From Cohaesibacteraceae bacterium (GTDB taxonomy: Bacteria; Pseudomonadota; Alphaproteobacteria; Rhizobiales; Cohaesibacteraceae): 6,028 nt of DNA. The stretch's first letter is position 1, and each line of letters starts with the position of its first letter. A model generated the notes under the pieces. That model made no database searches. It had not been told where the DNA came from and saw only the letters and a list, made by a program, of their open reading frames with translations. The stretch covers positions 10,798 to 16,825 of the forward strand of contig JAESRR010000026.1 of NCBI GenBank assembly GCA_016764535.1, written 5' to 3'. Both the position numbers and the translations under genes were made by a program. This document shows, piece by piece, positions 1 through 6,028 of this stretch.

Positions 1-2
1 AA

Positions 3-305
3 CGACGGCAGTCTCTTGTTTCGCTTTTGTTTTACAGTCGCATGCTACGGCATCTTCCGCCGTCCACTGATGTGTTCTTGTTGGTTGAGAAACTTCTTAG
101 GGATGACGACTATTATGTGCAAAAGGGCGTGGGCTGGACATTGCGGGAAGCACATAATTGTTGGCCGTTGGAAACAGAAGAGTTTCTCGTTTCACATGCC
201 AGACAACTGGCTCCTGCTGCCTGGCAGGCTGCAACGGAAAAACTGACAGGCGCATTCAAAGCCGATTTGAAAAAGCTGAGGGGGCGCCCTAAAAAACTTC
301 GCTAG
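3..305 (+). CDS. DNA alkylation repair protein, AlkD-like HEAT-repeat DNA glycosylase, C-terminal part (5' end outside window)
   Basis: The frame is open from the left edge (first full codon at 3) to a TAG at 303-305, giving about 100 residues. The TTG at 27 and ATG at 42 lie inside conserved sequence and are not the real start. The recognisable signature is YVQKGVGWTLREA (bases 111-149), the last conserved block of AlkD-family alkylpurine DNA glycosylases. The Trp in VGW appears to match the DNA-contacting Trp187 of Bacillus cereus AlkD, and the second Arg of the initial RRQSLV matches its Arg148; these matches are from memory. The family consists of HEAT-like helical repeats that excise N3- and N7-alkylated purines from DNA in the cytoplasm. 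The protein ends in a basic tail containing RGRPKK, an AT-hook-like core. The gene converges on the amidase gene with 9 bp between the stop codons. The family call is fairly secure; activity cannot be judged because the N-terminal part is unseen. Confidence 0.85.
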   Translation, partial: RRQSLVSLLFYSRMLRHLPPSTDVFLLVEKLLRDDDYYVQKGVGWTLREAHNCWPLETEEFLVSHARQLAPAAWQAATEKLTGAFKADLKKLRGRPKKLR

Positions 306-314
306 ATCCGGCGG

Positions 315-1598
315 TCAGGATAGTGATTTCCTCAGCACATTCTCAAGCCAGGCTGCTGCTGCGAGTGTCTTGCGATCCTCGAGGTAAGGTCCAACAATTT
401 GCATGCCTATTGGCATGTCGTTGCTGCCGCGTAGTCCAGGCACGTTGACACATGGCAGATGCAACAAAGTCCAGACCCGGTTAAAAAGTGACGACCCGGT
501 TGAAGCCAGTCCTTTGGGTGCAATTCCTGGAGCGGAAGGTGTTAAAAATACATCAACGCTGGATAACTGATCAGCTATGATTTTTCGTGCTTCTGCGGCT
601 TGCGCCAAAGCCTCGTCATAATCCGCATTTGGAATTGTTTTGCCAAACTCCAGAGTTTCGGTGATCAGGGTGCTTAATTTATCCGGATGCTCCCTGTGCT
701 CCCAGGCCAGAGCGCGGCTGGCTTCATAGTCGTGAATAATCTGATGTGAGGAAAATGCTCTCATTATGATATCGTCAAAATTCAATTCAATGACAGTAGC
801 CCCGGACCGGACCGCAAGGCGCGCAGCAATCTCAAGGCCTTCCTGCATGTCGTGATCCACATCAGCCCAGTGGTGAGTTTTGATCAATCCAATTTTTGGT
901 GCGCCCTGAACGCCGCCATCAACACGCAAGCGTCGACCAGTCAACAATGCTGCAAAAAATGCAACATCTCGAACATGGGTTGCAAATAGTCCTGCGGTAT
1001 CCAGTGAGGGTGAAAGGTTCTTCAATCCTGATTTGGGCAAAAAACCAAAACTGGGTTTGTATCCGGTTATGCCACAAAAAGCAGCCGGGCGAATGACAGA
1101 CCCACCTGTCTGGGTACCAATGGCCAGTGGCACCATACCGGCGGCGACTGCTGCAGCTGATCCAGAAGAAGACCCTCCCGGGCTATAGTCAGGATTGTTC
1201 GGGTTGGTTGTCGGTCCTGGTGAAAAAAATGCAAATTCTGTCGTAACCGATTTTCCTATAATCGATGCTCCCAATCCACGGATTGTCGATACAAGGGAAG
1301 CATCAGCACGAGGTTGATACCCGCGATAAATAGGCGAGTTATATTCCGTTGGCATGTCTGCCGTATCAAATACGTCCTTGATGGCAACACAAATGCCCTT
1401 CAATGGACCGGTTGAATGCATCGCCGCTTCCAGGGCCATGGCCGGATCAAGGCAACAAAATGCTTTTACAATCGGTTCATGGGCTTCAATGGCCCCCAGA
1501 CACATTTCCACGGCTGCTTGCGGAACCATTTCATTTTGCTGGACTGCCTGCACCAGATCGAGTGCGCTTTGCATGGAATTTTGTGCTTGTTTTGCCAT
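315..1598 (-). CDS. Amidase signature family hydrolase
   Basis: A 427-residue protein, complete, within the normal size range of single-domain amidase-signature enzymes. These hydrolyse carboxamides to acid and ammonia through a Ser-cisSer-Lys triad. All three residues are visible: Lys74 in VAIKD, cis-Ser143 in SPGGSSSGS, and nucleophile Ser167 in GTQTGGSVIRPAAFCG. The spacing of 24 residues between the two serines equals that of FAAH (217 and 241). No signal peptide or membrane segment is seen, so it should be cytoplasmic. The ATG at 1596-1598 is chosen because a GGAGA site lies 7 nt upstream. The gene follows the multicopper oxidase by 94 bp on the same strand, so co-transcription is possible but unproven. 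The substrate cannot be told from sequence: GatA-like, urea or carbamate-type and general aliphatic or aryl amidases all share these motifs. No GatB or GatC gene lies nearby, so a tRNA amidotransferase role is not supported by context. Confidence 0.93.
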   Translation of the reverse strand: MAKQAQNSMQSALDLVQAVQQNEMVPQAAVEMCLGAIEAHEPIVKAFCCLDPAMALEAAMHSTGPLKGICVAIKDVFDTADMPTEYNSPIYRGYQPRADASLVSTIRGLGASIIGKSVTTEFAFFSPGPTTNPNNPDYSPGGSSSGSAAAVAAGMVPLAIGTQTGGSVIRPAAFCGITGYKPSFGFLPKSGLKNLSPSLDTAGLFATHVRDVAFFAALLTGRRLRVDGGVQGAPKIGLIKTHHWADVDHDMQEGLEIAARLAVRSGATVIELNFDDIIMRAFSSHQIIHDYEASRALAWEHREHPDKLSTLITETLEFGKTIPNADYDEALAQAAEARKIIADQLSSVDVFLTPSAPGIAPKGLASTGSSLFNRVWTLLHLPCVNVPGLRGSNDMPIGMQIVGPYLEDRKTLAAAAWLENVLRKSLS

Positions 1599-1605
1599 AA
1601 TATTG

Positions 1606-1610
1606 TCTCC
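1606..1610 (-). promoter_or_regulatory. Ribosome binding site of the amidase gene
   Basis: The minus strand reads GGAGA, 7 nt before the ATG at 1598. This decides the start over the later in-frame Met9. Confidence 0.7.
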
Positions 1611-1620
1611 GTCAATCAGG

Positions 1621-1650
1621 ATAACACTTCGGACGAATATTCCGATGCAA
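1621..1650 (-). promoter_or_regulatory. Weak candidate promoter for the amidase, with an inverted repeat in the spacer
   Basis: On the minus strand, TTGCAT (1645-1650) and TGTTAT (1621-1626) are 18 nt apart and could be a poor sigma70-type promoter; they match the consensus at 3 of 6 and 4 of 6 positions. Between them lies an inverted repeat, TCGGA-N7-TCCGA (1629-1633 with 1641-1645), around the perfect 8-bp palindrome GAATATTC (1635-1642). The start of transcription would fall about 15 nt before the ATG, leaving a very short leader that still includes the GGAGA. This is pattern matching only. The gene may instead be read through from the oxidase. Confidence 0.25.
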
Positions 1651-1692
1651 GAAATTTTAAACCCGTTAAGCTACTGCTAACAGCCCCATTGG

Positions 1693-3078
1693 TCATTCCA
1701 CACGAAAGAAACCTGTCATACCGGTCGCCTGGTGTTCCAGAATATGACAATGGAGCAACCAGTCACCTTCCGTGTCCGGTTTGAGCGCAACCTGCATACG
1801 CTCATCAGGGAGCAGCAGTGCGGTATCTGTAACGTATCGTTGCAACGGTCGTTTATTGGATTTGAGTAATTCAAAACTCATACCGTGTAAATGAACAGGG
1901 TGGATGTGCGGTGTACGATTAATAAATTCAAATACATAGGATTGATCGCGCATTAAAGTCATGATGGGGTCAGTAGAACCATTTCCCGATCCCTGTTTTC
2001 CATTGATTGACCAAAATGAGAATCCAATATCTCCGCAAACTGGGTTTGCTGCATTCCTATCGGCGGTGGCCGAGAATACAAGCGGTATATGGGTTGCATT
2101 TGATAGATCGGCTTTTGGCACAGGGTTTGTCGGGAGTTTTTTTAGTTCTCTTATATCTCTGCCAACGCTCGTGCCGATTGAGCGAAGTGTCAGCACGTCC
2201 CAGGGTGTACTGGACGAGTAATTTGTCAGTACGAGTTCCTGGCCTTCATCCGTTGGCATTTGAATTGCGATGTCGGCGCGCTGACCTGGCCCTAGCTGAA
2301 GATTTTTCACCGGGAAGTTTTTAGGAACCGGGTTGCCATCCATTGCAATGACTGTTGCGATGGCATCTGCAGGAAACCCAAGTACGAAAACCCTGGTAAC
2401 ATCAGTGACGCATAGCCTTAAACGTATCAGACTACCTGCGGGCAAGTCGTAAACCGGGGCTTGTTGCCAGTTTGACGTTCGCACGGTTCCGTAGGTTCCA
2501 CTACGCGCCGAGTTACGGGGTTTGTAAAAATTTAAAAACTGTCCATCTGCTCCAAGACGCCAGTCTTTCAAATTGACCGGCAAATCGATATCAAATCCGG
2601 GATCCTGATTTTCCCTGACGATTAGTAGCCCGGTCATCCCTTTTGAGAGTTGCTCAAGACTGTTGCAATGAGGATGATACCAGTAGGTTCCCGCGTCTGG
2701 AGGTATGAATTTGTATTCAAACTCTTCCCCTTTATAGACAACCGGCTGGGTTAAAAAAGCAACTCCGTCCATGTCATTGGGTAGACGGGTGCCGTGCCAG
2801 TGAATTGTCGTGGGTTCGTCGAGTTCATTTTTCAGAATAGCTCTGAATGGCTGTCCCTGTTCCAGCCACAGCGTTGGCGGGCTACTTTTGCCGAACGTAA
2901 ATACATTCCGGGTGGCAGGTTTACCATCCAGAATATTGGCAGTTATCGATTGCGCAATCAGTGTTTCTGACTGGTATGCCGATTTGGCATTTCGAAGGCG
3001 ATAAAAGCTGGAGACCCCAAATGCTGTTGTTGCCATAGTTGCAGTAGTTGCCTGAAGAAGGCGACGGCGGGATATCAT
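1693..3078 (-). CDS. Tat-exported multicopper oxidase, CumA/laccase-like
   Basis: A 461-residue, complete three-cupredoxin-domain oxidase. Such enzymes couple one-electron oxidation of a phenol, metal ion or other donor to reduction of O2 to water. The N-terminus MISRRRLLQA followed by an Ala/Thr-rich stretch is a twin-arginine signal, so the protein should fold and take up copper in the cytoplasm and act in the periplasm. The domains run at about residues 40-155, 165-300 and 330-461. All copper ligands are present: H93 and H95 (HWHG), H135 and H137 (YHPH), H393, H396 and H398 (HPVHLHG), then H443, C444, H445, H449 and the axial M454 (HCHILEHQATGM). Length and the DGV, PDAGTYWYHPH and IHPVHLHGMSF blocks resemble Pseudomonas CumA as I recall it. 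No Met-rich copper-tolerance insert like that of CueO is seen. GGAG lies 7 nt before the ATG. Its own transcription is likely because a terminator lies upstream. The physiological substrate is unknown. Confidence 0.93.
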   Translation of the reverse strand: MISRRRLLQATTATMATTAFGVSSFYRLRNAKSAYQSETLIAQSITANILDGKPATRNVFTFGKSSPPTLWLEQGQPFRAILKNELDEPTTIHWHGTRLPNDMDGVAFLTQPVVYKGEEFEYKFIPPDAGTYWYHPHCNSLEQLSKGMTGLLIVRENQDPGFDIDLPVNLKDWRLGADGQFLNFYKPRNSARSGTYGTVRTSNWQQAPVYDLPAGSLIRLRLCVTDVTRVFVLGFPADAIATVIAMDGNPVPKNFPVKNLQLGPGQRADIAIQMPTDEGQELVLTNYSSSTPWDVLTLRSIGTSVGRDIRELKKLPTNPVPKADLSNATHIPLVFSATADRNAANPVCGDIGFSFWSINGKQGSGNGSTDPIMTLMRDQSYVFEFINRTPHIHPVHLHGMSFELLKSNKRPLQRYVTDTALLLPDERMQVALKPDTEGDWLLHCHILEHQATGMTGFFRVE

Positions 3079-3085
3079 TTATTCA

Positions 3086-3089
3086 CTCC
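3086..3089 (-). promoter_or_regulatory. Ribosome binding site of the multicopper oxidase gene
   Basis: The minus strand reads GGAG (extended GGAGTG, 3084-3089), 7 nt before the ATG at 3076-3078. It supports the start that keeps the full Tat signal. The rest of the leader between the terminator and the gene (3090-3140) holds no convincing -35/-10 pair. Confidence 0.7.
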
Positions 3090-3140
3090 GGAATCGGATC
3101 GGTGGCAAACCGCAAGTAGTGTTACATGTCTGCGTATACG

Positions 3141-3173
3141 AAAAAAGGCGGCACAAGGTTTTTGCACCGCCTT
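3141..3173 (-). terminator. Intrinsic terminator of the oxoprolinase-like gene, possibly bidirectional
   Basis: On the minus strand a perfect 7-bp stem AAGGCGG/CCGCCTT (3167-3173 with 3145-3151) can be extended by three inner pairs across a 2x2 internal loop. It is followed at once by a run of six T (complement of 3141-3146). It lies 29 nt after the TAA of the oxoprolinase-like gene. On the plus strand the same hairpin is followed by CATTTTTT, so it could also stop transcription in that direction, although no plus-strand gene is seen there. It divides the minus-strand genes into separate transcription units unless read-through occurs. Confidence 0.85.
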
Positions 3174-3202
3174 CATTTTTTACAAATTCGGAAAATACCG
3201 GA

Positions 3203-5590
3203 TTAATCAGGCTTGCCAAATCCACCTGCTGTAGGTGTGGTGACGGTTACAGCTTCTCCCGCATGAATAAATGTCTGATCACAACCGTCAAGCAGTTCGA
3301 TAGAACCGTCATTACGTCGTACAGTGGTCTTTCCCACCTGGCCCGGTTCTCCGCCTTCAAGTCCGTGAGGAGGCAATTCTCGATGAGAAGCCAATATTGC
3401 ACAATCCATACCTTCAAGAAAACGAATGGTTCGTTCTGTGCCATCCCCGGCGGTCCATTTTCCCTTGCCGCCGGAATCCTTTCGAATGTGGAAATCCTCC
3501 AGCAATACCGGGAAACGAAACTCAAGAATTTCCGGATCTGTTAATCGAGAATTGGTCATGTGGACATGAACACCATCGGTACCGTTAAAACCCGGTCCAG
3601 CCGGTGATCCTGAACAGAGTGTCTCATAATACTGATATGTATCATTGCCAAAGGTCAGGTTGTTCATCGAACCCTGTGAAGCAGCCATTGCACCCAGTGC
3701 ACCAAACAGCGCATTTGTTACGTGCTGGCTGGTTTCAACATTGCCTGCGACGACCGCTGCCGGATAGACCGGACTTAACATGCTGGCTTTGGGAAGGATG
3801 ATTTTGATTGGATCAAGGCAACCGGCATTCATCGGGATTGGCGCATCACACATAACACGAAAACAATATAGCACTGCAGCCCGGGTTACCGGTTCGGGAG
3901 CATTGAAATTATTTTTTTGCATGGCGGAGGTGCCGGTGAAATCGATTGTCGCCTCGCGCTTGATTTTGTCGACAGATATCCTGACACATATTTTACTACC
4001 CTGGTCGGTCTCGTAGACAAATTCTGAATCCTTGAGCGCGTCAATTACCCTGCGAACACTTTCAGCTGCGTTGTCCTGCACATGGCCCATATAGGCCAGG
4101 ACAACATCCAGTCCAAAATGTTGGACCATCTTGTCCAGCTCGAAAACACCTTTTTCGTTGGCTGCAATCTGGGCTTTTAAATCCGCTACATTCTGGGTGA
4201 CATTGCGGACAGGCCAGCTATGTGATGTTAATTTAGTGACCAGTTCCGTTTCACAGAAAATGCCTTCATCGACCAACAGCAAATTATCGATTAGCACGCC
4301 TTCTTCTTCTACCGTTGTGGCTCTGGGAGTCATGGATCCAGGAGCAGTTCCACCTATGTCGGCATGGTGTCCGCGTGAGGCGACCCAAAATCTTATTTCA
4401 GTATTACTTTCATCGAAAACCGGCGTGACAACTGTCAGGTCCGGGAGATGGGTGCCGCCATTGTATGGTGCATTGAGTGCGTAGACATTTCCAGGTTTTA
4501 CGTTGCCGGAATTCAAACGAATGATTGTTTCAACCGATCGATCCATTGAACCCAGATGCACGGGCATATGGGGCGCATTGGCAATCAACCTCCCGTTGTG
4601 ATCGAAAACCGCACAGGAAAAATCCAGTCGTTCTTTGATGTTGACCGAGTAGGCTGTATTTTGAAGGGTGACACCCATTTGCTCAGCGATCGACATGAAC
4701 AAATTATTGAACACTTCAAGCATAATCGGATCAGCTTTTGTGCCAATTGCTGCATCCCGTTTTGCAGGGACAGTACGATTTAAAACGATGTGATCCAGAT
4801 CTGTTATTCGTGCTGCCCATTCCGGCTCGATAACGATTGTCTGATGGGCTTCGATGATCAATGCGGGACCCGCAAATGACTGGCCGGGTTTGAGCATTTC
4901 GCGCTTATATACGGCCACGTCGTGCCACGATCCGTTTGAAAAGAAACGGGTCTGACTGAAGGGCCTGGCCTGGGATGTGTCAAGCGCAAGACGAGGCTCT
5001 ACCAGACCGGATCCCCCACCAACAGCCTCCACTTCAAGTGCTTCAACAACAACAGGCTTGTCTTCAAATACAAATCCAAATTGTTTTTTGTGTGCGTTGG
5101 CAAAATTCGAATACATCGAATCAAGTTCTTCAAGTGTTACTGGAAGAGCAGTATCGGTGCCATCGTATCGAAGATGAGCACGGGCATAAATTGTTGTTTC
5201 AGAATTACTTACGCCCTGTTGTGAAAGTTCCTCACGACAGGTCTTTTCGAGCGTCGCAGCCTGGGTTGAAAGTTCATGTAATATGTCAGCATTCAGGGTT
5301 TTCGCAATTGATTGTTGACGGTTGGCGCGAATATCAGCCATGCCCATACCATAAGCTGAAAGAATACCCGAGAACGGGTGGACCAACACAGTTTTCATGC
5401 CGAGACTGTCGGCTACCAGACAGGCGTGTTGTTCTCCTGCGCCGCCAAAACAGCTAAGGGCATATTCAGAAACATCGTACCCGCGCTGGACAGATATTTT
5501 TTTAATAGCATTGGCCATGTTCTCAACGGCGATGAAGAGGAAGCCTTCTGCCACCTGCTCAGGAGGCACAAGACCATCTTGAGGGAACAT
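3203..5590 (-). CDS. HyuA/HyuB fusion, 5-oxoprolinase/hydantoinase-like, lacking about 400 N-terminal residues
   Basis: A 795-residue reading frame. Residues 1 to about 270 match the C-terminal part of the HyuA (hydantoinase A/oxoprolinase, ASKHA-fold) subunit, with [22 protein letters not shown], the nucleotide-site block [10 protein letters not shown] (47-56) and [12 protein letters not shown]. Residues about 288-795 are a full HyuB domain, with [19 protein letters not shown] and the likely metal-binding RGHHADIGG (407-414). It ends in the usual Gly-rich AGGFGKP. Fused members are about 1200 residues and use ATP to open 5-oxoproline to glutamate; relatives act on hydantoins or other lactams. 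The N-terminal HyuA segment, including the DxGGTFTD-type phosphate loop, is not in the window in any frame. The ATG at 5590 sits just inside conserved sequence and has no good ribosome binding site. The frame stays open upstream only to a TAA at 5615-5617. The product is therefore probably a truncated, inactive remnant, or the window carries an assembly join. The family call is firm; the exact lactam substrate is not. Confidence 0.85.
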   Translation of the reverse strand: MFPQDGLVPPEQVAEGFLFIAVENMANAIKKISVQRGYDVSEYALSCFGGAGEQHACLVADSLGMKTVLVHPFSGILSAYGMGMADIRANRQQSIAKTLNADILHELSTQAATLEKTCREELSQQGVSNSETTIYARAHLRYDGTDTALPVTLEELDSMYSNFANAHKKQFGFVFEDKPVVVEALEVEAVGGGSGLVEPRLALDTSQARPFSQTRFFSNGSWHDVAVYKREMLKPGQSFAGPALIIEAHQTIVIEPEWAARITDLDHIVLNRTVPAKRDAAIGTKADPIMLEVFNNLFMSIAEQMGVTLQNTAYSVNIKERLDFSCAVFDHNGRLIANAPHMPVHLGSMDRSVETIIRLNSGNVKPGNVYALNAPYNGGTHLPDLTVVTPVFDESNTEIRFWVASRGHHADIGGTAPGSMTPRATTVEEEGVLIDNLLLVDEGIFCETELVTKLTSHSWPVRNVTQNVADLKAQIAANEKGVFELDKMVQHFGLDVVLAYMGHVQDNAAESVRRVIDALKDSEFVYETDQGSKICVRISVDKIKREATIDFTGTSAMQKNNFNAPEPVTRAAVLYCFRVMCDAPIPMNAGCLDPIKIILPKASMLSPVYPAAVVAGNVETSQHVTNALFGALGAMAASQGSMNNLTFGNDTYQYYETLCSGSPAGPGFNGTDGVHVHMTNSRLTDPEILEFRFPVLLEDFHIRKDSGGKGKWTAGDGTERTIRFLEGMDCAILASHRELPPHGLEGGEPGQVGKTTVRRNDGSIELLDGCDQTFIHAGEAVTVTTPTAGGFGKPD

Positions 5591-5620
5591 TAGCTTGTCT
5601 ATCTTCTGGTGTATTTAAAG
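5580..5620. other. Breakpoint joining two 5'-truncated divergent genes
   Basis: To the left, minus-strand HyuA homology runs up to about 5590 and then stops, with an in-frame TAA at 5615-5617. To the right, plus-strand coding sequence begins without a usable start codon; its frame is open only back to a TGA at 5533-5535, inside the HyuA-coding part. The other two minus-strand frames beyond the break do not continue HyuA. No insertion-sequence ends, target duplication, integrase site or long repeat is seen. This is either a genuine rearrangement or deletion scar, or a mis-assembly. Confidence 0.6.
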
Positions 5621-6028
5621 GCACATTCAGTGGCGGGGATAATGGAACATTCCTGTTATGGATTCAGCACCAACGCTTTGACCCATCTGTCTTTGGAGAT
5701 AATACCCCAAGGGTTGGTGTCACCAGTGCCTTAGTATTTAGTACAGATGATGATGAGATATCTGGTGTAGTTCCGCAACAGGGATTATCGTTCGACAGTG
5801 ATAAGCAATTTATCTCTGGCGTGGTATCCACGGGCGCAGAATTTGTTGGTGATCTGGAAGACTACCAAAGTATCACCAATGGAGTTTGGCAAAATGGACT
5901 CGCTAATGAATCCGGTACGTTCAGTGGTGAGCGGATAGGTGGCAATGAAGATGCAATCTACCGATTATCAGGGTTATTTAACCTGCAAAATATGGGGTTT
6001 ACCGCCGATGGTTCAGGACTACTCGCTC
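5590..6028 (+). CDS. Unidentified beta-rich protein fragment, open at both ends
   Basis: The frame is open through the right edge, about 146 codons from the breakpoint. No ATG, GTG or TTG occurs near its left end; the first in-frame GTG is at 5821 and the first ATG at 5992, both deep in the coding-like sequence. I do not recognise the family. What is visible is a soluble-looking sequence rich in Gly, Ser, Asp, Asn and Phe with alternating hydrophobic residues, few Lys/Arg, no Cys beyond one near the join and no membrane segment. Short motifs recur: GTFSG at 5620-5634 and 5914-5928, and ISGVV at 5758-5772 and 5812-5826. This is typical of exported beta-sheet proteins, such as repeat-bearing surface or cell-envelope proteins, but that is inference from composition. 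That it is a real coding frame is supported by its length without stops and by balanced amino acid use. The true gene start must lie elsewhere if the join is artificial or rearranged. Confidence 0.55.

Noticed and set aside
282..296. GGGCGCCC followed by A-rich sequence as a terminator
   Set aside because: The palindrome leaves no loop to form a hairpin, and no T run follows on either strand in the required position.
27..305. AlkD-like gene starting at the TTG at 27
   Set aside because: Conserved family sequence (RRQSLV) lies upstream in the same frame up to the window edge, so the gene begins outside the window.
3119..3544. 141-residue plus-strand frame
   Set aside because: It overlaps the terminator hairpin and the conserved 3' end of the oxoprolinase-like gene on the other strand, and shows no recognisable domain.
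4975..5457. 160-residue Gln-rich plus-strand frame
   Set aside because: It lies wholly antisense to conserved HyuA/HyuB coding sequence, has no ribosome binding site and shows low-complexity Gln runs, which fits a shadow frame.
5588..5590. ATG at 5590 as the genuine start of the oxoprolinase-like gene
   Set aside because: It has no good ribosome binding site, and the family needs about 400 more residues upstream. It is simply the first Met after the break; kept only as a formal coordinate.
5587..5598. TLAC as a lipoprotein cleavage site of the right-hand protein
   Set aside because: There is no start codon or hydrophobic signal peptide before it, and the position -3 residue is Thr; it coincides with the breakpoint.
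5584..5651. 8-bp direct repeat GGAACATT as a target-site duplication
   Set aside because: There is no mobile element between the copies (60 bp apart), and an 8-bp match is easily chance in this span.
5591..5663. Frameshift continuation of HyuA beyond 5590 on the minus strand
   Set aside because: The same frame stops at 5615-5617. A second frame, open to 5663, gives a Pro/Asn-rich sequence (NVPLSPPLNVPLNTPED) unlike HyuA. The third frame has a stop at the break. None resumes the family.

Overview
The window looks like chromosomal DNA of a Gram-negative bacterium, probably a proteobacterium. The reasons are a twin-arginine signal on a CumA-like multicopper oxidase, GGAG-type ribosome binding sites, moderate GC and dense gene packing. 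The lineage is an inference from gene content and cannot be fixed more closely. There are no tRNA or rRNA genes, CRISPR arrays, insertion sequences or transposase genes.

Layout from left to right. (1) Bases 1-305, plus strand: the C-terminal part of an AlkD-type DNA alkylation repair protein with a basic tail that contains an AT-hook-like motif. (2) Bases 315-1598, minus strand: a complete amidase-signature hydrolase, convergent with (1) and only 9 bp from it. (3) Bases 1693-3078, minus strand: a complete Tat-exported CumA/laccase-like multicopper oxidase with every copper ligand. (4) Bases 3141-3173: a strong intrinsic terminator, usable on both strands, that separates (3) from (5). (5) Bases 3203-5590, minus strand: a HyuA/HyuB (5-oxoprolinase/hydantoinase) fusion protein. 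Its HyuB half is complete, but roughly the first 400 residues of the HyuA half are absent. (6) About 5590-6028, plus strand: the interior of an unrecognised, beta-rich, probably secreted or surface protein. It has no start codon near the junction and runs off the right edge.

The three minus-strand genes read in the order oxoprolinase, oxidase, amidase. The terminator argues that the oxidase and amidase are not simply the tail of the oxoprolinase operon. Two of the enzymes act on amide or lactam bonds, so a nitrogen-compound catabolic neighbourhood is possible, but no substrate can be named.

The most notable point is the junction near 5590. Two divergently oriented genes both lose their 5' ends at the same place, as expected from a rearrangement or an assembly chimera. 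I see no clear candidate for a new multi-gene system here. The AT-hook-like tail on the AlkD homologue and the unidentified right-hand protein are the other points worth checking.
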